Source: Rhodoferax sp. (lineage in GTDB: Bacteria; Pseudomonadota; Gammaproteobacteria; Burkholderiales; Burkholderiaceae_C). From it: DNA of 36,000 bases. The stretch is taken from contig JAEUOX010000068.1 in the NCBI GenBank assembly GCA_016790475.1, positions 1 to 36,000 on the forward strand, in the 5' to 3' direction. This document shows positions 32,538 through 36,000 of this stretch, one piece after another. Made by a program: the position numbers and the translations under genes. The notes under the pieces are model-generated. The model was not told the DNA's origin. It searched no databases and was given only the letters and a program-made list of their open reading frames with translations. Each line of letters starts with the position of its first letter. Position 1 is the stretch's first letter.

Positions 32538-33470
32538 TTGCCCTCAAACCAGTCCCCTCTCGGCGCGCTGCCGGCGCGCTTCCGCCGCCCTCGGGTGCTT
32601 CTGGTCGGCTGCGGCGATGTCGGCCTGCGGGTCGCCGCGCAGCTGCCGGCCCGTATCGGCCTGACGGCGGTCACCTCCAGCCCGCAGCGGCGCGACGCGC
32701 TGCGCGCCCGCGGCATCCGCCCGCTGCTGGCGAACCTGGACGATCCGGCCTCCCTGCGCCGGCTGGCCGGCCTGGCCACGCACCTGGTGCATCTGGCACC
32801 GCCCCCGGGCGAAGGCTGGACCGACCCGCGGACCCGGGCGCTGATGGCCGCACTGCGGCGCCGCCCGGTGCCCGGTGCCGTGGTGTACGGCTCCACCAGC
32901 GGCGTCTACGGCCATTGCAACGGCGAATGGGTTCGCGAGACCCGACCGCTGCGCGCCGACAGCCCGCGGGCCCGCCGGCGGGCGGACGCCGAGCAGGTGG
33001 TGCGCTTCTTCGGCCGGGCCAGCGGCGCGCGGGTGCAGGTGCTGCGCATCCCGGGCATCTATGGCATGGACCGGGAGGGCGGCACGCCGCGGGCCCGGCT
33101 GCTGAAGGGCACGCCGGCGCTGCGGGGGGAGGACGATGTCTACACCAACCATATCCAGTCGGACGACCTGGCGCGCGCCTGCATCGCCGCGCTCTGGCGC
33201 GGGCGCGCGCAGCGGGTCTACAACGTCAATGACGACACGCAGCTCAAGATGGGTGACTACTTCGACCTGGCGGCCGACCTGTTCGGCCTGCCCCGGCCCC
33301 CGCGCGTGCCCCGGTCAACGGCGCAGACCGAACTGCCGCTGATGCTGCTGAGTTTCATGTCGGAATCGCGCCGGCTCGACAACACCCGGATGAAGCGCGA
33401 GTTGCGGCTGGCATTGCGCTATCCCGACGTCCGCGACGGCCTGCGGCAGATTCCTGCGCCCAAAGCGTGA
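32538..33470 (+). CDS. SDR/NAD-dependent epimerase-like protein (YeeZ-like)
   Basis: A 310-residue extended SDR. The dinucleotide-binding loop is VLLVGCGDVGLRVAAQL. Later landmarks are VVYGSTSGVYGHCNGEWV (Ser/Tyr active-site region), QVLRIPGIYG and HIQSDDLARACIAAL. The length and the VGCGDVG loop fit the YeeZ-like branch. No recognisable ribosome site precedes the TTG start at 32538, and an internal GTG at about codon 20 would delete the region before VLLVG, so the start is uncertain. The substrate is unknown. Confidence 0.82.
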   Translation: MPSNQSPLGALPARFRRPRVLLVGCGDVGLRVAAQLPARIGLTAVTSSPQRRDALRARGIRPLLANLDDPASLRRLAGLATHLVHLAPPPGEGWTDPRTRALMAALRRRPVPGAVVYGSTSGVYGHCNGEWVRETRPLRADSPRARRRADAEQVVRFFGRASGARVQVLRIPGIYGMDREGGTPRARLLKGTPALRGEDDVYTNHIQSDDLARACIAALWRGRAQRVYNVNDDTQLKMGDYFDLAADLFGLPRPPRVPRSTAQTELPLMLLSFMSESRRLDNTRMKRELRLALRYPDVRDGLRQIPAPKA

Positions 33471-33577
33471 CTTAGTTGGCGTGGCGGTGGCGATCCCGGG
33501 CTTGGCCTGGGGGCGTGATCGGTCTAGGATCGGAGCACCCCCGCAGCGTCGGCTTTCCGACACCTTGGAGCGCCACC

Positions 33578-34099
33578 ATGACCACCCCCAGCCGCATCCC
33601 CCGCTTTGGCGAGCGCACTGCCGAGTTCCAGCAGGGCTATGGCCGCTGCCAATGCGGCTGTGGCGGGCTGGTGACCGTGCGGGATGAGCGCGGCCTCTAT
33701 GCGCGCTACCTGCCGGACCATGACGCACCCGCCGTGAGCCGCCGCGCTGGCGGAGAGCGACCGGTCGGTGCTGCGCGGGACCGCCGCGCCAGTGTGCCAT
33801 TCGCGCCCTCCGATCTGGACAGCCAGTTCTCCAGCCTCGACGTGTTGGTGGGTCGCTATACGACGCGTCGGGCGCAGGAGCCGGGCCGGCGCGAATCGGA
33901 CCGGCTGGTCGAGATGTTTGCCGACCAGGCCCATGCGCGGCAGCAGCTGGAGGTCAAGCTGGGCATCCTGCAGAGCGAGATCGAGTTCGCGATCAAGTAT
34001 GTGCGGGCCTTCTGCGCCGAGACCTCCCACGCCGCAGGGGAGGCGCTGGTGGCCCGGCTTGAGGCCGCACTGGCCTCCGTGCGCCAGGACCCGCACTGA
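33578..34099 (+). CDS. Hypothetical protein with a CxCGCG motif and C-terminal coiled coil
   Basis: A 173-residue protein I do not recognise. The N-terminal part has GRCQCGCGGLVTVRDERGLYA, a three-Cys motif that looks like a small metal-binding or HNH-adjacent knuckle. Then RYLPDHDAP is followed by a basic, low-complexity linker and a helical segment (about 120-160, QAHARQQLEVKLGILQSEIE) likely to form a coiled coil. GGAG lies 9 bases before the chosen ATG. The longer frame from 33479 lacks a site. No neighbours suggest a job. Confidence 0.6.
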   Translation: MTTPSRIPRFGERTAEFQQGYGRCQCGCGGLVTVRDERGLYARYLPDHDAPAVSRRAGGERPVGAARDRRASVPFAPSDLDSQFSSLDVLVGRYTTRRAQEPGRRESDRLVEMFADQAHARQQLEVKLGILQSEIEFAIKYVRAFCAETSHAAGEALVARLEAALASVRQDPH

Positions 34100-34120
34100 C
34101 GCAGCCCGGCTGGGGGGCGC

Positions 34121-35167
34121 TCAGATCCCGGCGGGCTTGCGCATCGTGTTCAGCCGGTCGACCGGCTTGAGCACGATGGTCTTCAGGTCCGCACCCTGCA
34201 ACACCGTCAGCGACACTTCCGCATCAGGCCGGGCGCGGGCCCACAGCTTCTTGTAGAACTCCTCCAGCGTGGCGACACGCGCGCCATCCACCGCCAGCAC
34301 CAGATCGCCGGGGGCCAGGCCGGCCTTCTGGGCCGGGCTTTCCTTGCTGACGCGCACGATCTGCACGCGCCCGCCCTGTTCCGCGGACGTCACGCCGACC
34401 CAGGGACGGCGGCTGATGGCGGTGCCGCCCGTGCGCTGCATTTCCGCCAGGATCGGCTTGAGCAGGTCCACCGGGACGAACATGTTGCCGGGGAAGCGCC
34501 GGTTGCCGCCCATCGCGTCGCCGACATAAAGGCTGCCGATGCCGATCAGCTCGCCCTTCTGGTTGAACAGGGGCGCACCGGAGTGGTTGCCGATCGGCGG
34601 GCTGGTGAAGGCCGCCGCGTCGATGTGGTACTCCCAGTAGCCGGAGAACGGGCGCTTGCTGACCAGCTGCGTCATCGCGACCTCGCCGTCGGCGTTGTCG
34701 GGCTGCGCGCCGATCGCGGCCATCAGCGGCGTGCCGGGCTGCAGGTCCTGCAGGCTGCCCAGCGCCACCGGCTCGATGCCCCGCAAGGGCAGCAGCGGCC
34801 GCACCAGGCCGAAGCCGGTGGCCAGATCGTAGGCCACCGCCTGCGCCGGCAGCGTCTTGTTGTCCTGCGTGATGATCTGGATGGAATCGGCCTCCATCAT
34901 CAGGTAGCCGATCGTCAGGATCAGGCCGTCGGGGCCGATCACGACACCGGAGCCGGCCCGCTCCTTGCCGAGGCTTTCGGCGGAGGCGGCGTCCGCCGCG
35001 ACCGCAACCCGCAAGCCCACGACCGCCGCATTGGCCTTCGCGAAGGCCGAGATCGCGGCCTGCACGTTGTCGGTGGCTGGCGTCGCGGCGACGGCGGCAG
35101 GGGCGCCGAGTGCAAAGCCCAGCAGGGCGGCGAGGGACCAGAGGCTCCAGCGGTTCAGGATGCGCAT
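34121..35167 (-). CDS. HtrA/DegP-like pseudoprotease with PDZ domain
   Basis: A 348-residue S1C-like protein with a signal peptide (MRILNRWSLWSLAALLGFAL through AAVAA) and a trypsin-fold domain (about 45-245; GSGVVIGPDGLILTIGYLMM). A C-terminal PDZ domain (about 255-335; WVGVT, VSKESPAQKAGLAPGDLVLAVDG) follows. The serine motif is GNHSGAPL with Ser196, but the usual catalytic His (TNNHVV) is Tyr88 and the Asp (TDLAVLK) is Gly118 (DLATGFGL). So two of the three triad residues are gone, and it is likely a non-proteolytic periplasmic binder. GGAG lies 9 bases before the ATG at 35167. Confidence 0.85.
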   Translation of the reverse strand: MRILNRWSLWSLAALLGFALGAPAAVAATPATDNVQAAISAFAKANAAVVGLRVAVAADAASAESLGKERAGSGVVIGPDGLILTIGYLMMEADSIQIITQDNKTLPAQAVAYDLATGFGLVRPLLPLRGIEPVALGSLQDLQPGTPLMAAIGAQPDNADGEVAMTQLVSKRPFSGYWEYHIDAAAFTSPPIGNHSGAPLFNQKGELIGIGSLYVGDAMGGNRRFPGNMFVPVDLLKPILAEMQRTGGTAISRRPWVGVTSAEQGGRVQIVRVSKESPAQKAGLAPGDLVLAVDGARVATLEEFYKKLWARARPDAEVSLTVLQGADLKTIVLKPVDRLNTMRKPAGI

Positions 35168-35266
35168 GCACGGCTCCAGGGGCTCAGGCAGATACCTTCG
35201 GCAAGAATGCGCCAAATCGCGCGGGCGTGCAAGTGGGGGGATCGGATTCCGGGGTAGGGTGCTGGG

Positions 35267-35809
35267 TCATCCAAGCGCGCGCTGGCGCACGGTGTGATAC
35301 CGGTAGACCGTGTTCGAGAAATCCTTGTAGATGACCTCGTAGTGGTTGTCGCGGAAGTAGCTGGCCACCAGGTTGTTGGAGGGCCATTCCTCCTGGTACT
35401 CCGGATTGGTGTCGTGCAATTCCACGATCACCAGGCTGGGTGCCCACTGCTGGATCGGGAAGTTCTGGACGACCTGCCATTCATAGCCCTCGACGTCGAT
35501 GCTCATCACGTCGAAGTTGCGGGGCACGCCATGTTTACGCAGCACGCGTTCCAGCGGGTACTGGCGCACCTTCTCGACATGCCCCTGGTGGTAGCCCTGG
35601 GCCCAGGACAGCCCATTGCACTTGTCGACCATCGCGTCGCTGATCGTGGACAGGGGCCCGCCGACATGGATCTCGATCTCCTTCTCCTCGGCGCCAATCG
35701 CGCAGTGCAGCACCTTCAGGCCGGCGTTCTTCTGACGCCGCAGGAAGCAGCGCCTCGCGTAGTCCGCGACCGGCTCGATGTACAGGCCCTGCCAGCCAAT
35801 GTCTGCCAA
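35267..35809 (-). pseudogene. 5'-truncated FkbM-family methyltransferase remnant
   Basis: The frame opens at a TTG right after an in-frame TGA and reads GWQGLYIEPVADYARRCFLR, HCAIGAEEKEIEI, VLRKHGVPRNFDVMSIDVEGYEWQVVQ and SLVIVELHDTNPEYQ. These are the middle and C-terminal blocks of FkbM methyltransferases. The N-terminal SAM-binding segment (usually D-V-G-A-x-x-G before GWxGLxIEP) is missing, and no ATG or ribosome site exists. It lies 20 bases after the acyl-CoA dehydrogenase stop, so an insertion/deletion junction is likely. Codon use looks less GC-rich than the neighbours. Confidence 0.6.
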
Positions 35810-35828
35810 ACCGCTTCATCCTGGCCTC

Positions 35829-36000
35829 TCAGCCGCTGCGCGTCAGCAGGCCCCGGCCAACCACCTGCGCCTGGATCTCGGCGGCCCCTTCGAAGATGTT
35901 CAGGATCCGGGCGTCGCACAGCACGCGGCTGATCTCGAACTCCAGCGCGTAGCCATTGCCGCCGTGGATCTGCAGGCTGAGATCCGCGTTGCTCCAGGCG
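35829..36000 (-). CDS. Acyl-CoA dehydrogenase, C-terminal end (runs off the right edge)
   Basis: The last 56 residues of a flavin acyl-CoA dehydrogenase: SLQIHGGNGYALEFEISRVL, CDARILNIFEGAAEIQAQVV, then GRGLLTRSG. The QIHGGNGY and FEGAAEIQ blocks are typical of the FAD- and subunit-contact C-terminal helical domain. The gene begins beyond position 36000. The specific substrate cannot be told. Confidence 0.85.
   Translation of the reverse strand, partial: AWSNADLSLQIHGGNGYALEFEISRVLCDARILNIFEGAAEIQAQVVGRGLLTRSG

Noticed and set aside
1-36000. Mobile elements, prophage, CRISPR, tRNA or rRNA genes
   Set aside because: No transposase, integrase, repeat-spacer array, or cloverleaf/rRNA sequence was recognised on either strand.

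Overview
The window is high-G+C, densely packed bacterial DNA. Gene content and protein flavour (a BktB-type thiolase, Bug/TctC solute receptors, a stand-alone long IF-1, an AscD-like reductase, and a short intergenic repeat I associate with Burkholderiales) point to a betaproteobacterium of the order Burkholderiales, probably near the Rubrivivax/Leptothrix/Ideonella group. This is inferred from reading, not from a search. The organism can respire nitrate.

Left third (1-10.4 kb, all on the minus strand): a nitrate respiration locus, transcribed right to left as narX-narL, then narK1-narK2-narG-narH. NarJ and NarI presumably lie off the left edge. A candidate FNR/Anr site and a compact set of inverted repeats sit between narL and narK1. 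A 29-codon frame made of an intergenic repeat joins narG to narH with ATGA overlaps at both ends.

Middle (10.4-24.3 kb): a metabolic and housekeeping mixture. It holds the thiolase bktB just upstream of narX, a secreted intradiol-type dioxygenase, the pseudouridine synthase rluA overlapping a soluble hybrid histidine kinase, a 46-residue basic protein, a lipoprotein 5'-nucleotidase (ushA-like), an SRPBCC protein and a membrane-anchored Mrr-like nuclease. Then come a fold-type IV transaminase resembling (R)-amine transaminases, a cysteine desulfurase-rhodanese fusion divergent from a DecR/CyuR-like Lrp regulator, a NUDT19-like Nudix hydrolase, infA and the glutathione-dependent formaldehyde dehydrogenase frmA.

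Right (24.3-29.4 kb): what looks like a complete partner-switching signalling module. On the plus strand are a STAS antagonist, a metallo-beta-lactamase-fold hydrolase, a CHASE2-PP2C membrane phosphatase and an RsbW-like ATPase. Between the last two, on the minus strand, lie a periplasmic FecR protein and an OmpA-like peptidoglycan-binding protein. All the key switch residues are visible. This is the most interesting locus here.

Far right (29.4-36 kb): two Bug/TctC solute receptors downstream of a ferredoxin-flavin reductase, a divergent NAD-dependent epimerase-like protein, an unknown Cys-motif/coiled-coil protein, an HtrA-like pseudoprotease that has lost catalytic His and Asp, a 5'-truncated FkbM methyltransferase remnant, and the 3' end of an acyl-CoA dehydrogenase.

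No gene-free stretch exceeds 300 bases. The longest gaps are about 225 bases before infA, 174 before the transaminase and 166 before narK1. I saw no tRNA, rRNA, CRISPR array, insertion sequence or prophage.
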